This document shows positions 48,001-60,684 of a DNA stretch of 64,000 nucleotides, piece after piece; position 1 is the stretch's first letter; the number at the start of each line of letters is the position of its first letter. Origin of the DNA: Vicia villosa (taxonomy: Eukaryota > Streptophyta > Magnoliopsida > Fabales > Fabaceae); the NCBI RefSeq assembly GCF_029867415.1, contig NC_081186.1, positions 104,754,753 through 104,818,752 on the forward strand, in the 5' to 3' direction. Both the position numbers and the translations under genes were made by a program. The notes beneath the pieces are model-generated. The model was given only the letters and a program-made list of their open reading frames with translations, was not told the origin of the DNA and searched no databases.

Positions 48001-48724
48001 TCTAAACACGAGTTAGACTTTAATGTCACTTATTGGACATATCACGTCACACACAAAAGGGGGTGAATTGTGTGTTTTAGAGAGAAATAATTTATTTCGA
48101 AAAAACCTTTAGATAATTTTCAAAGTTTAAGAGAATTTTTCAAAATAAGCAGCAAAAATTAAAGTTAAAAAAATGGACGGTGGAAACTAAAAGTTAAGAG
48201 AAGAAAGAAGACATTGTGAATCATACAAGTTCAGTAAAAAAAATGACTTAGTCTTGTCCCCAAGATTTGATCTTGAGAGTATCCAATAAAATTTAAGAGT
48301 TTTTAGTAGGTCGAACTCTCGAACCCCCTTATAACAAGTTTATTCTTAAATAAAAAAAATAATCTCTAAATAGATGAATTATTCAACCAAGGTAAAACAA
48401 ATTACCTTGGTTAATTTACAAATCTACTCATCTAGAATTACAATTGACTCACTTGCAAAACGACTTTCTCGAAAGCGCTACGATTAAACTTTAGTGAGAG
48501 AAAGTAAATAAAAATATATTTAGAGAAAGAGCGAGGAATGAGGAATGAAAAATCATGTTTCCGAATGTGAAAAGAATGTGGGAAGGAGCCTTTATTTATT
48601 GGCTAGAGGTTGGCATAAAAAAGGAAAAATTTGGGAGTCATAATTGATGTGCCAATCGACTGGCATAATGTTGCATTCGATTTGTTGGCCTAAACACAAT
48701 CTGTTAGTAAGTTTAAAATGGAAA

Positions 48725-48726
<2 letters not shown>

Positions 48727-48771
<45 letters not shown>
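48727..48771. repeat. (AT)n microsatellite
   Basis: About 45 bp of AT repeat. Confidence 0.95.
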
Positions 48772-48774
<3 letters not shown>

Positions 48775-49153
48775 CCTATCATTAAGATTTCGTCCTAATC
48801 ACTTAGGGCGCATTTTTGCACTTACCCAATCGAGTAGGTATACGAGTCTATCGATTGGAAAAGACAAATATTGCCTAAAGTTTTTTGACAGCTCATAACT
48901 CATCTAACACAACTTCAAGGCATTTTTAGTAGTGTTTTCCTGAGAAAAATAAGTTTAAAAACTTATTTGTATGTTTGTGTGTGTGTGTGTTTATGTGTGT
49001 GATTCACCATATACTTTACGAGAAAGCCCTAATGCTTTTATAATGTATATTCACTCAAACACATTTGGGCAGACTTTCACATACTTCAAGACTTTGTCAG
49101 ATACTTCCATATTTTAGACACTTGCTTGAACCTTACATTGAGACGAGGCTTGA

Positions 49154-49155
<2 letters not shown>

Positions 49156-49227
<72 letters not shown>
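49156..49227. repeat. (AT)n microsatellite
   Basis: About 70 bp of AT repeat. Confidence 0.95.
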
Positions 49228-49228
<1 letters not shown>

Positions 49229-49438
49229 TTTTATGTGACATCATTAGAGAATCGAGTCATGTTGATTTGATTGCATCTTTAACTGCTTTTTCATTTGTCT
49301 TTTTTATCATCAAAGACTTGTTGTCATTATCAAAAGCATGTTCGTCTTCAATGGAGCTTTCTTGATTAATGACATGCAAAACATGGTTCCACAATATGCA
49401 CCCACTTAACAATGAAGACATGGTTATCACTGTGAGGT

Positions 49439-49930
49439 GTGATGATAGAGAGCTATGCATACATCCTCTATTGTGATGCATTTGAGAAGCTTCTCCTAGA
49501 CTTAGATGACCTCAAGCCCTTTCATGGATTAGTAGTGGGATTTTCAGGTGAGCCGGTGCAGGTGAAAGGTTATATAACATTGAATATCACCTTTGGAGCA
49601 GAAGAAAATGCCAAGAAGATTAAGGTATGTTACCTTTTCATTGATACACCTTTTTTTGATAACATGATTATAGGACGTTCCACTTTTAACTAGCTAAGGG
49701 TCGACTTATCTACACTATATCTCTGTATTAAGTACATGCACTTGGATGAGAAAGTGAGGTTTATTTATGGAGATCGAGAAATCACTTTGGAAATGATACG
49801 TAGAGAGCCTCTAGCTAAAAAAAGTCAAGACCATGGCGTGAACTCTATTCACATGACGCTAAGGCAAATTTGCTTAAATAAGCTATCATGGGTACGGACA
49901 TTTTCACTCCACACCAAGTGGTCATAAAGG
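49439..49930 (+). pseudogene. Ty3/gypsy protease-region fragment
   Basis: The frame 49439-49693 reads LKPFHGLVVGFSGEPVQVKG, YITLNITFGAEENAKKIKV and DNMIIGRSTFN, the body of a gypsy aspartic protease with the C-terminal IIGR hydrophobic box. The catalytic Asp-Thr/Ser-Gly would lie upstream and is not seen. The next frame (49736-49927) continues with MHLDEKVRFIYGDRE-type sequence and then stops. This is a Tat/Ogre-like fragment. Confidence 0.7.
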
Positions 49931-50184
49931 ACACAGGAAATGATCTCTTGTTAAATGACGATAATTTTTAAGGCTTTGAGTCTGGTTCAATTTTTTTATT
50001 TTGTAGTTTTGTCTTATTTAGGTGAGTTATAATCTCTACCGCTTGTAGGGAATACTTTTTTTCCTTTGCCACCAACATGGCGCAAAAGGTTTTTGATGAG
50101 GCCCAACACTTAATTATATGAATTTGGAATATGAAAAATTTATTTGTAGGGAGTCAAGGAGAAAAAAGATCTTATCTATATCGC

Positions 50185-50495
50185 TCTCGAGGCAACTACA
50201 CATGTTGGATCCTTACATGAGAATCCTTGCCTCCTCAGGTAGTATACATGTTGGATTCTTATATGGAACCATTGCTACCCTTTGAGACTATTATACATGT
50301 TAGATCCTTATATGAAATTGTTTCCGCCTTTTGTGGCTATTGAACATGATGGATCCTCATATAGGAATCCTTGCCTCCTCTCAAGGCCATTTCCTACACA
50401 GAATACTCACTAAGAAATCTTTGTCACCTCTCGTGGTGATCATATATGTTTGATCTTCATGAGGGAATCCTTGCCACTCTTGGAGCGATATTGAC
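50185..50495 (+). repeat. Minisatellite, about 50-55 bp unit, five to six copies
   Basis: The unit contains ACATGTTGGATCCTTATATG and GAATCCTTGCCTCCTCTC. Successive copies start near 50200, 50250, 50305, 50345, 50390 and 50450 and differ by substitutions. It follows gypsy protease debris, and gypsy elements of this group often carry minisatellites outside their genes. Confidence 0.65.
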
Positions 50496-50631
50496 ATTTC
50501 CAAGCTAAAGCCTTTGTTCCCAAGAAAAAATTAATAATAATTAAGGCCATGATACAAAGTAATAAACGGAGATAATACAAATAGTTCGTTCAATTAAAGA
50601 CCCTTTAAGGAAAAAGGAGTACAATACTATT

Positions 50632-51012
50632 AGGCTATGTTTGGGAGTTTGAAGGGGAATGGGTGGGAGGACTTTGAAAATATAGAAGAATTGAGTGGAA
50701 AGAATTGAATGATTTTGGTTCGGAGGATTTTAGAGGGTTTGCTTTTATTCATAACACCAAAAACCCCATAATATGTGGAAACTCAAAATTTGTATTGAAG
50801 CAGAACTTTGGAGGGTTTACATAAAATTTTAAAATATCTTTTATGTTGTTATATTATTCAAAAATTAAAAATATAGTAATAATATATACTATTTTGTCAT
50901 TCTATACACACAAAAAAATTCAAAAAATCAAATATTTCCCTATATTTTTTTTAAATACGTTTTCGGAAGCCTTCCCTTTCTCTCATCTAAACTCTCAAAC
51001 GTCTTTATACAA
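50632..51012. mobile_element. Possible degenerate MITE
   Basis: Left GTTTGGGAGTTTGAAGGGGA and right CTAAACTCTCAAAC are imperfectly inverted, with GGAGGACTTTG-like and AACTTTGGAGGG-like text repeated inside. No target duplication was found. Confidence 0.35.
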
Positions 51013-51274
51013 CTCTAGTACAAAATGGTCGCTAGAGGCCCAAATATTTTGGTTCATTCATAAATCTTTAAATTCTAATACGAATCAAACACAAATATTT
51101 AGGCATTAGAATTTATAATCCCTTCAAATATCAAAATATTTTCAATTAATAACCGACATTATTAACTTTATGCTAAGTTAACTTTGACATACATTCTTTT
51201 AAACAGACTACCTGGAAAGTTTTTTTTAATATAATGGACTGATTAAAATTGTTTGATAATAATAAATTGAAATT

Positions 51275-51560
51275 TTAATTTTCGGTTCAATAAACTCTGT
51301 AATGCCCTGGCTCCTAGAAAAAATTATATGGGTGGAATACAACATATTAATAATAAAATAAATTGAAAAATAGAATTTTAATTAACCCCAAAATTTTGTC
51401 AATGTCTTGACTCCTAGACATATTCTATAGGCAGAATATTGATAATAAAAAAAATAAAAATTGAATTTTCGAGCTAGACAACTTTGCCATGTCTTGGATC
51501 CTAGATACTATATGAGTGGATTAAAACATATTGATAATAAATTGAAAATCTCAAACAAAA
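51275..51560 (+). promoter_or_regulatory. DEFL upstream module, three copies (DEFL6)
   Basis: Copies: TTCAATAAACTCTGTAATGCC + CTGGCTCCTAGAAA; CAAAATTTTGTCAATG + TCTTGACTCCTAGACA; GACAACTTTGCCATG + TCTTGGATCCTAGATAC with TATATGAGTGG and TTAAAACATATTGATAATAA. The third copy ends almost at the ATG (51578), so the TATA/class-B proximal block is missing here. Confidence 0.65.
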
Positions 51561-51577
51561 CAAAACATTTAGAAATC

Positions 51578-51937
51578 ATGACTTCATCTAATAAATTTTA
51601 CATCTTCTTCATCTCCCTCTTTCTTGTCCTTCTCTTTATTTCCACTTGTGGTACAAACTAACTAAACAACCTTTATTTATTCTCTTGTATTTCTTCAATT
51701 CTACACCTCATTTATATTCTTAATTAATTTATTTATTTTATTATTATTATTATTTTATTTTTATGTATAGCATTAGAAGAAAAATATTGTGGAAGGAAGA
51801 GTAAAACATGGACATCAATCTGCTTAATTAACATGCCATGTACTTTGGAGTGCAACCGTTCGGAGCAAGCAATATTTGGTGTTTGTGTACACTATGATTG
51901 CTTCTGCTTCTTCAATCGTTCAGAATTAAGATATTGA
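51578..51937 (+). CDS. DEFL6: defensin-like peptide lacking the last cysteine
   Basis: Exons are 51578-51650 and 51771-51937, with a 120-bp phase-1 intron; the product is 79 residues. Exon 2 opens ALEEK. Seven family cysteines are in place (C-x10-C-x5-C-x3-C-x10-C-x4-C-x-C), but the final FNC is FNR: TGT became CGT. The next codon, TGA in paralogues, is TCA, adding SELRY before a new stop. In plant defensins the last cysteine pairs with the first, so one disulphide should be lost and Cys31 left unpaired. GPC is also changed to SIC. The frame and splice sites are otherwise intact. It is either a functional seven-cysteine variant or an early pseudogene; expression would decide. Confidence 0.8.
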
Positions 51938-52762
51938 TCAAGCAATTTCTGCTTTTGATGATTCCAACTAAAAGAATTTAAAGAAAAAACCACTTTTCCA
52001 CTTCAATAAAAATCTATACTATTTTGACATATTTAAAATTTGTAAGAACTTTTTAAAATAAATTGTATATAATAGAAATTTAGTAAACTTTTGAACATTA
52101 GTGTAAAATTAATTCACACTTATAATGCTTGCTAGTTCAACGCATACATAATGGGTGGAAATAGTAAAATATTCAAGTTTTTTCTTCTCTTTTTTTGGTA
52201 TTACTAATTGTAGGTTACTAGAAAATTTACATGGGTAACAAATTTAATAATTTTGTTGGAATACTTTCTTGTGAAGTTTATCATAACATATAACAATAGA
52301 ATAAAAAATTTGTGTAGTATGAAAAATAAAAGAAATAGGCATAATACAATTTTTATTCCGTATGATAATTTTAGAGTTTATTTTGGTCCTTTATTAAAGA
52401 ATTTATATTAATCTCTTAACTTTTTAAAATGTATTATATTAATTATTTTTATCTAATTAACGATAGAAAAATTCAGAAATTAGTCAATAATTGACAAAAA
52501 AAGACTAAAATAATATATTTTGAAGAATTAAGGGATCAAAATAATCCCTAAAATTAATATACGGAAAAAAATTACATTTTTTCTCGAAAAAAAGAGTTAA
52601 GCTATGAAATATAATTCTAATTTGAATAAAATTTCATGTCTAGATAGAAATATGCCCCCAAAAAAATTTTCAAGGTAAAAAAAGTTGTAATACATTTTTG
52701 TCTCTCTTTGCCATGATATATTTTTGAACTTGTAGCTTATAATTATTAGAACTTGAAATCAC

Positions 52763-54060
52763 AAGGTTTGTGAAAATTGAGTGATTGAGCGTGGAGAGGA
52801 AGAGAACGAGAGGGGAAATTAAAGAGAATATAATTGAAGGTGAAAATGTCCATTCAATATTTTTATTTTATTGATACCTCAATGGTATATATACACAAGT
52901 ACAATCGATACAGATATAAGCAACTAACAAAAAAACAAAATATTGAAATGTCTGCATGTAACCCAATTACAGCTTTCTGGTACCCGGGGTACATGTATTC
53001 TAGAAATAATTCTCAACACAGTGACACCTGGGTACCAAAATGCAATATCCGGTTATAACTATTCTAAAAGGCAATTTTCATTAGAGTGGTAACTGGTTAC
53101 CTAAATGCAGTAACTGATTACAATACTTGAATTATGTGATTTTCACAACACACCACCTTAATTCAAGTGTTCAAAGTCTCCCATGCTCATATGCTTCCTC
53201 AACAATCCTCTTATCAGTAAATCAATCACTTGGTCTTCACTTCTACAATATCCTAATCTCAACCTTCCTTCACTAACAAATTCTCTCAAGTAGTGAAATA
53301 TCATCTCAATATGTTTGCTCCTCCCATGTAAAATTGAGTTCTTAGCAAGGTTTATAGTGGAAACATTATCAACCATGAGCGTTATAGCGTTACCCTCATT
53401 GCGGCCCAACTCATTTAATAGATTCATTAACCACGCGGCTTGGCACACACACAAAGAAGAAGTAACGTACTACGCCTCACAAGAAGATAGTACTACTATC
53501 GGTTCCTTCTTCGAACACCATGAGATTGGTGCTTCACCTAACGTAAATATGTATCAAATTGTAGACTTTCTATCATCTTTATCTTCGCACCAATTGGAAT
53601 CGGCAAAATCGAGCAAATTGTTTTTTCTTCCCGTGTCCATTGCGAGAAAACAAATTTTGCATCCAATAAATCCTATGATGTATCTTAAAATCCTTTTAAC
53701 TGCTTCCAAGTGAGACACCTTTGATCTCTCCATGAATCTACTAACAATGCTGACACTAAACGCCAAATTCAGTTGCATATTTCACATGTAACACAAGGAT
53801 CCTATCAGCCTCCTATATTAAGTTGGATTAACATCTCTCTCATCCTCATTCTTCGAAAACTACAATCTCGATTCAGCCGGAATGATGACAGCATTACAAT
53901 GCTCCATTTCAAACTTTTTCAAAATTTCAAGCACATATCTTTTTTGGTGCACTAGCAATCCTTTCTTGGACTTATGAAATTAAATGCCAAAGAAGTATGA
54001 TATGAAACCAGTGTCACTCATCTCAAACTCCTTCATAAATACGATATGCTACCAAACTAA
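52763..54060 (-). pseudogene. Ty1/copia 3' remnant: RT end, RNase H and probable LTR
   Basis: Minus-strand pieces: 53778-53554 (SVSIVSRFMERSKVSHLEAV, LLDFADSNWCEDKDDRKSTI) and 53454-53158 (AAWLMNLLNELGRN, NLAKNSILHGRSKHIEM). These are the RT end and RNase H in element order. The unit between about 52763 and 53149, with TGTTGTGAAAAT / ATTTTCACAAA ends and an adjacent AAGGTGGTG purine tract, is probably its 3' LTR. The upstream part is missing. Confidence 0.75.
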
Positions 54061-54208
54061 AAACTCTCAACTAATTCAAATTCACTTTTAAATCCAGATC
54101 ATGCCTGATTTATAATTAAACACAAAGTACATTAATAAATATTTATATAATATTATTTGTATTTAAATACAAGGCTTATATAAGCTTTAAAAAAATCTTA
54201 TATGTTTT

Positions 54209-54310
<102 letters not shown>

Positions 54311-54384
54311 GTGTGTGATCTGAACTTATGATCTGTACTAGGTCGAAAATTTCATATAACTCAAAATGATTTGTTTTTATCTTC

Positions 54385-54650
54385 AATGAACGTCCCTATG
54401 TCTTGGCTTTTAGATAGACTATGGAAACTGTTTTTTTTTTTTCTTTCTTTTTTTGATATAATCTAATTTTCGGTCCAATAAACTGTCATGCAATATTGTC
54501 TCCTAGACAAATTAACTATTATGGTGGATTATTAAAACATAATGACAATAATAAATTATGGTGGTTTAAAAATTAGATTTTTCACCCCAATAAACTTGTC
54601 CACTTATAAGCATTTTGTTGGTACCTTTTGTAGAGAACGTCTTTTACATT
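54385..54650 (+). promoter_or_regulatory. DEFL7 upstream modules and class-B proximal block
   Basis: CCTATGTC + TTGGCTTTTAGATAGAC; TCGGTCCAATAAACTGTCAT + TCCTAGACAAATTAAC with TTAAAACATAATGACAA; CACCCCAATAAACTTG; then CATTTTGTTGGTACC + TTTTGTAGAGAACG. The last 60 bp before the ATG differ from DEFL8 at only two positions. Confidence 0.65.
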
Positions 54651-54658
54651 TATAAATC

Positions 54659-54838
54659 ATGACTTTCTTTGCTAATAAGTTCTACATAGTCTTCATGTTC
54701 CTCTATCTTCTCCTTCTCTTCATTTCCACATGTGGTACAAAATTAACTAAACTACCTTTAGTTATTCAATCTTGCTGCATCAATTCTATGTCCTATTTAC
54801 ATTCTTATAATTAACTTTATTATTAACTTTATTATTAA

Positions 54839-54923
<85 letters not shown>

Positions 54924-55090
54924 TGTTTTTATGTGTAGTGGTGGAAGCAATACTTTGTGGAAGGCCATGTAAAACATGGACAGGGCCTTGTTTTTTTAAC
55001 TTGTCTTGTAATGCAGAGTGCATTGACAAAGAGCAGTCAATTTTTGGAACTTGTGAACACTTAAAATGCTTCTGCTACTTTGATTGTTGA
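54659..55090 (+). CDS. DEFL7: defensin-like peptide with ninth cysteine
   Basis: Exons are 54659-54734 and 54939-55090, with a 204-bp phase-1 intron containing (ATT)n; the product is 75 residues. The signal peptide is MTFFANKFYIVFMFL.... Exon 2 opens VVEAI (acceptor TAG|TG, so valine replaces the usual glutamate), with likely cleavage after residue 29. Spacing is C-x10-C-x5-C-x3-C-x10-C-x4-C-x-C-x3-C, the plain plant-defensin signature, plus an extra cysteine at RPCKTW shared with DEFL5. TGA directly follows the last cysteine. The mature peptide is about -1. By sequence it is closest to DEFL5 and DEFL8. Confidence 0.88.
54837..54922. repeat. (ATT)n microsatellite in DEFL7 intron
   Basis: About 85 bp of ATT; the minus-strand polyasparagine frame over it is an artefact. 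Confidence 0.95.
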
Positions 55091-56289
55091 ACACAATAGA
55101 ATAAGAGTTCCTATGATATGAAGGAACAAGCAATATAAACCACTTTTTCACTTCAATAAAAACCTAGTACTATTTGTCATATCTTTTCAATTTTATAGAA
55201 TGCTATTAAAGTTAATTGTATGAAATAAAAATGTGGTCAAATTTTATTGGATATTAATGTAAAATTAATTTATACTTTTAATGTTTTCTTTAGAAATTGA
55301 ATATTTTATACGCACAATTATAAAGATTAATTGATCGAAGCAGTGAGGAACACACCATAAATAATAAAAATTACATTTTAAAGGAAGAATTGTGAATTTG
55401 AGAATGAATAGAGCTCAGTTTGAAGAATTCCAATAAACAATGAACTTTATAGAAAATCAAATTTTTCATATACTAAAACGAGTTTTGAATGGACAAGTTT
55501 GATAAAGAATCAATGAGAGATTTATATATTTGAATGTTTGAGAAAGTGGTTAGAGTTTTGACTAGTTTGTTATGGCTTTTTTTTAAAATGATTTTTATAG
55601 TGTTATATAATTTTGTGTAAAAAAAAAATTACAAAGAAATTTTTCATAAAAGTTTCAAATGAAAATTTAGTTTGAATAGTTATTTTAGGTATTTCATCTT
55701 CTTATTGATTTTATTTTTTTTATATCAAAATTTTAAAAAAATCATTAATTTTGAGGAAATTTCAAATAGATTTTCATAAAAATCACTTTTAAAATACTAC
55801 TTTTTAAAAATATTACGATTTTGACTATGTTATGGTCTTCAATAATGTTTCTTTATGTTATAAGATATCCAAAGTTATGTTTCAATTTATAAAAAAACGA
55901 ATATAAAAAATTTGTAATATTTTGAAAAATAGTTTTGTAAAATTTATTTTTAAAATATATTAAAAAAAAATATATTTTTAAAGCTGAAACAAACAGACCC
56001 TTTATCTCTCAACTTCCTGCAAAAAGAGTTTGAGAAAAATGAGTTAAAATTTGGAGGTATGTGATGCTTAATAGGTTGCTTGTTCTTGAAGTATTTTCTT
56101 CAAAAGGCAGTAGTCAATTGTTGGTTGGTTACTATCATTTTTCATCTAAGAGTGGGATCAAGTATACATGTAGAGATAAGAATGCAAACTTTTTTTCAGG
56201 AGAGAGTGACAAGTTTTCTTGTAACAAAATTTTCTGTGCATACAAAGTTTTTAATGCATCTATCGAATCTATTCAATAGAACCACTCGG

Positions 56290-58078
56290 CACTCGTAGAT
56301 TTTAAGACTATAAATAACCCTCCATGGATGACAAATAAGCAGTTGGACACGGCCGGAGATTGATACAGTAAGATCTAGATTGTCTAAGTGGAAACAAAAG
56401 CAATTTTCCATTAGAGGTCGTGTGGTAATCCTAAAATCTATCCAGTCTGCAATTCCAGTCTACTTCCTCTCATTTTTCAAAGCACCTTCAGGTATTATAT
56501 CTAAACTCGAGTCTTTATTCAAACAATTTCTGTTGGGGGGTTGAGGAGGTCAAAAAAATACATTGGATCAAATGGAAGAAAATTTGTAGACTGAAGAAAA
56601 TCTGAGTGTCTTTAATATAGCCCTCTTAGGTAAATAGGTATGGAAATTGAGAAAGGAGAGGTCGGGCCTATGGTTAAAAGCCTTGTCTGATAGATATGGG
56701 GAGATAGAGGGTAATCCTAGAGCCAAGTCTCAAACTGCTCAGCTTGGTGGAGAATAATTAATTGTATAGACATAGGCGACAGAGTGAATTCGGTAGAGTA
56801 TTCAGTGAAGCAAATTTACAAGATGGTGAGGGAAGAGAACAGGACCGAGTGCACAAAGACGTGGTCTATGATATGACACAAACCAATACCTTCAAAGTAT
56901 CGTGCCTAGCATGGAGACTGCTCCATAATAGACTGCCGACGAAAGATAACCTAGTTAAGAGAGGTGCCATCTGTCAGAATAGTATTTGGTGCGCTAACGG
57001 GTGCGGAGAGGTTGAGTCGGCTTCTCACCTTTTTTTAGTGTCCTATTTCTGCGAGAATTTGGCCTCAGGTTATCAAGTGGCTAGGTTTGCAGGCGGTGCT
57101 GTCAAAAGAGTGTGAGGATCATCTTGAACAATCGAAGCATTACTCGGCAGTGGCGGAAATAGATCGAGCGGAGTCAGAGTGGTTTGGTTGGCCTGCATTT
57201 GGGGCATATGGAAAGCAAGAAATAAAATGGTATTCGAAAACACTGCTGAATCGGCTGATCAGACATTTGAAGTTGTTCAAAGGACCTCATGGAATTGGTT
57301 GAGTTGTAAACTACAAAGTTGTGAGCTTATGCAATGGTACGTAAATCCCAGATTAGTTTTATGCAAGGGGGCGTGGATTGGAGGTTGGTAGTAATATAGC
57401 AGTTTGGGGTTCAAGCAGAGAGTTATTCTGAGCAGTTCTATGTTGCAGTGCAATTTTTTCTGCGAGACGGTATCGCTTCAGTCCTGTTGCGGGATATCTT
57501 GGGTTTCTTGCCAATGTAACAAATTTGGTTGGTTGTTAGAAACAGCTTGTGCATGGTGAAGTCCAGTGGCGGAGCCAGAAATTTTAGACAGTCTGGGCAA
57601 AAACTTTACACCATTGATTATTTATTTGTTTTAATTTTCACACCCTATTTTTATTAATTTTGCCCCTTATTTTACCTCTGATTTTGTCTAAAAACCAACT
57701 ATTAAATCGGGAGGAGTACAAAGAAAATAGGGGTTGAGCCCGGGCAGGGCCTTGGCTCCGCCCCTGGTGAAGTCGGTTAATCCTGCTGGAAATTTCAACA
57801 ACTGTGGCGTTGGTGGCTTTCGGCAACAATCTGTCTTGTAGTCTGTGTTGTATAGTTAGTCTTGGGTGTTTTTTTATCTGGCTGTTAGGACTTTGTTTTT
57901 ATTTGGTTACACCCTGGCTGTTCAGGTTTATTTATTTTGACAGGGAGGGTTGTTTTGCCCCTGATATGGTCTACTGCAGTTCAAACTTTCTATTTGTAAT
58001 GGTGTTGTGGTCTCATGTTGTACTTCTTGTGCTTAGTGTGAGATTTATTAATATATTTAGCTTCTTAAAAAAAAAAAT
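56290..58078 (+). pseudogene. LINE (L1-type) 3' half, broken, with A-rich tail
   Basis: Frames read RSRLSKWKQKQFSIRGRVVI and LKSIQSAIPVYFLSFF (end of RT), then FKVSCLAWRLLHNRLPTKDN (zf-RVT region, CxNGCGEVESASHLF), and WLACIWGIWKARNKMVFEN. It ends in an A run at about 58067-58078. There are several frameshifts. A hAT MITE interrupts it at 57564-57766, which gives the order of events: LINE first, MITE later. Confidence 0.8.
57564..57766. mobile_element. hAT-type MITE, 203 bp, with perfect 8-bp target duplication
   Basis: Ends CAGTGGCGGAGCCA and TGGCTCCGCCCCTG are inverted with one mismatch. GTGAAGTC flanks at 57556-57563 and 57767-57774. The CAGKGGCGGAGCCA end is a widespread plant hAT signature. 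It is inserted in a LINE. Confidence 0.88.
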
Positions 58079-58599
58079 TACTTAGCTTAACTATTACCTT
58101 GTCAAAGATGGCTAGGAGACGTTTAACTTTGGACTTGCCTTTAAAGATTCGTACTCCAAGGTAGTTAAAAAGGTTTTGGCCAAATATACAGTCAAGTAGC
58201 GTAGCTAATTAGGATAGATAGATAGTTTTGCTAATTTAAGGATTGTGAGAATCTAACTAAAAATAGAACTAAAATCAAATTCTCTTAGAACTTTGAGAAG
58301 AAAATGTCAATTAAAAAAGTGTCTAAAGCTTTCTTAATATTAATTCTCAATAAAATATTACCTCCAAAATATTCCTTGCTCAATCATTCAAAATCTCACT
58401 AGTATATAAGTTCATAAGTCCATATTCAAAATAGAAAATTGTTTAATATCTTAACAATTATTGAAACACTGAAACTATTAAACTATTAAAATAAGAGAAT
58501 ATTATTACACAATGTAAACAAATTATAAAATTTAATAAATATCTATGATTAAAAATATTTTTTTAATAGTATGAAAATTATAATTAGAGAGAGACAAGT

Positions 58600-59210
58600 T
58601 TTACATCTTAATTAATACCCCAATAATATTAAGTTTTATTTTAAAATTTAAAACGAAAATTATAATAATACGGTTTTATATTACATTCTATTCCAATTCT
58701 AGTTTTCAGTAATACACTCAAATAAGTCAAAATGTAATGTAGACTAATACATTTTAATTACTTAAAAATGTTAGAACATTTATAATTAAACACAAAGTAT
58801 GTATAATAATATTAATTTAAGTGAGACGGTCTAATAGGGTTAAAAAAAATTATATTTATTGTTTAAATTTTTTTTAAAAAAAAGTCTGATTTTAACTTAT
58901 TGTGTACTAGGTCGAAAATTTCGTAACCTCAAACTAATTTGATTTTATCTTCAATGATCATCCCCATGCCTTGGCCCTTTAGATAGACTATGGGAAGAGT
59001 TTTATTTTTATTTTTTTTTATCTTTTATTGATAATCTAATTTTCGGTCCAATAAACTTTGTCATGCAATATTGTCTCATAAACAAACTATTAGGGTGGCT
59101 TAAAATGTAATGACAATAAAATAAATTGAAAATTAGATTTTTCATCCATATAAACTCTTTCACTTATAAGCATTTTGTTGGTACCTTTTGTAGAGAACAT
59201 CTTTTACATT
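58600..59210 (+). promoter_or_regulatory. DEFL8 upstream modules and duplicated upstream block
   Basis: About 58605-58740 matches 45225-45365 upstream of DEFL5 (CAATAATATTAA...TTTTATAT...AGTAATACACT). About 58770-58925 matches the DEFL7 flank (TTATAATTAAACACAAAGTA, GTACTAGGTCGAAAATTTC). Modules follow: CCCCATGCC + TTGGCCCTTTAGATAGAC; CGGTCCAATAAACTTTGTCA; CATTTTGTTGGTACC + TTTTGTAGAGAACA just before the ATG. Confidence 0.65.
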
Positions 59211-59218
59211 TACAAATC

Positions 59219-59662
<444 letters not shown>

Positions 59663-60145
59663 AGTAAGAGTTTAACGGATGTGAATGAGCAAGCAATTTA
59701 AACTACATTTATGTGTTTTGATTATGCAGTGGGAAAAAAATTAAGTGAATTGATTATGTAAAATTAATTTTAATTAAAAGTGAGTTGAATATGAAGTGAT
59801 TTATGTATAATTGCTTGAGTTTTTATGCTTTAAAGAATCTGTCTTTAGTTACTTGGACTTGTGCTTCTCTTTTTTTGTTGGCTTTGCTCTAATGTTGGTT
59901 GTAATGTTTGTGTTCTATTTTATTGGATATTTATATATATTTGGGTAATTTTCTAAACACTTCTTGTACTTCATGATTATTTATATTTTGGAGGATTTTT
60001 TTTCAAGTAATTTAATGGTTGAAATTTACCTTTTTTAAAAGTGAACAAGTGGTATGTCGTGGATTCGAACTCGCATCCCTTTACTTGATATTCGTGTACA
60101 CAGTTACCAATTATTCATAATTTAATGATATTAAAAAATATGATG

Positions 60146-60684
60146 TGTTGGACAAAAAATATTGACAACCAGACAAATGACCTCAAACAATAAAAATAAT
60201 AATATGCAAAAATATAAAAAATTTGTTTACCCAATTCAATCAAATCAATCTACGTTTAGGGGGAGAGCAACTCTCAAATTCACTTTGCTTCAAAATTTGT
60301 TACGGGAAATTGTAATATGCATTATAAGAAAATAGTTTTTGGAATTCCTATTAATAAACCTTAATTTCTACCCAAGTAATTCATAATTTCTCCAACTCTC
60401 AATATAAGAGTCATACAAACTCAAAGTGTTTAAAATATTTACCAATCCCATTGATAACCCCAAAATATTGTCATATTCGTAGAATATAATTCTAAAAAAT
60501 TTTAACATTTGATTCTCACTAGGATTTCTATCTTATACAACTACTTCTGCAACTTTTCTTTCAACAAATAAGAGAAACTCATATTTATAACTAACAAAGT
60601 TTTATTAGGCCCAAGCCTGAAAATATGTCAGTACCAAAATATGTTTCTTTTTTCTCACTTGAGGTTTTAAGACATATTACAACA
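60146..60684 (-). mobile_element. Ty1/copia 3' LTR, 539 bp
   Basis: On the minus strand it starts TGTTGTAATATGTC (60684) and ends TTTTTGTCCAACA (60146). The purine run AAAGTGGAAAT lies immediately before it. RNase H and RT sequence follow at higher coordinates. Confidence 0.65.

Noticed and set aside
51771..51937. Calling DEFL6 a pseudogene outright
   Set aside because: The frame, splice sites and signal peptide are intact; one missing cysteine and a short tail are not enough without expression data.
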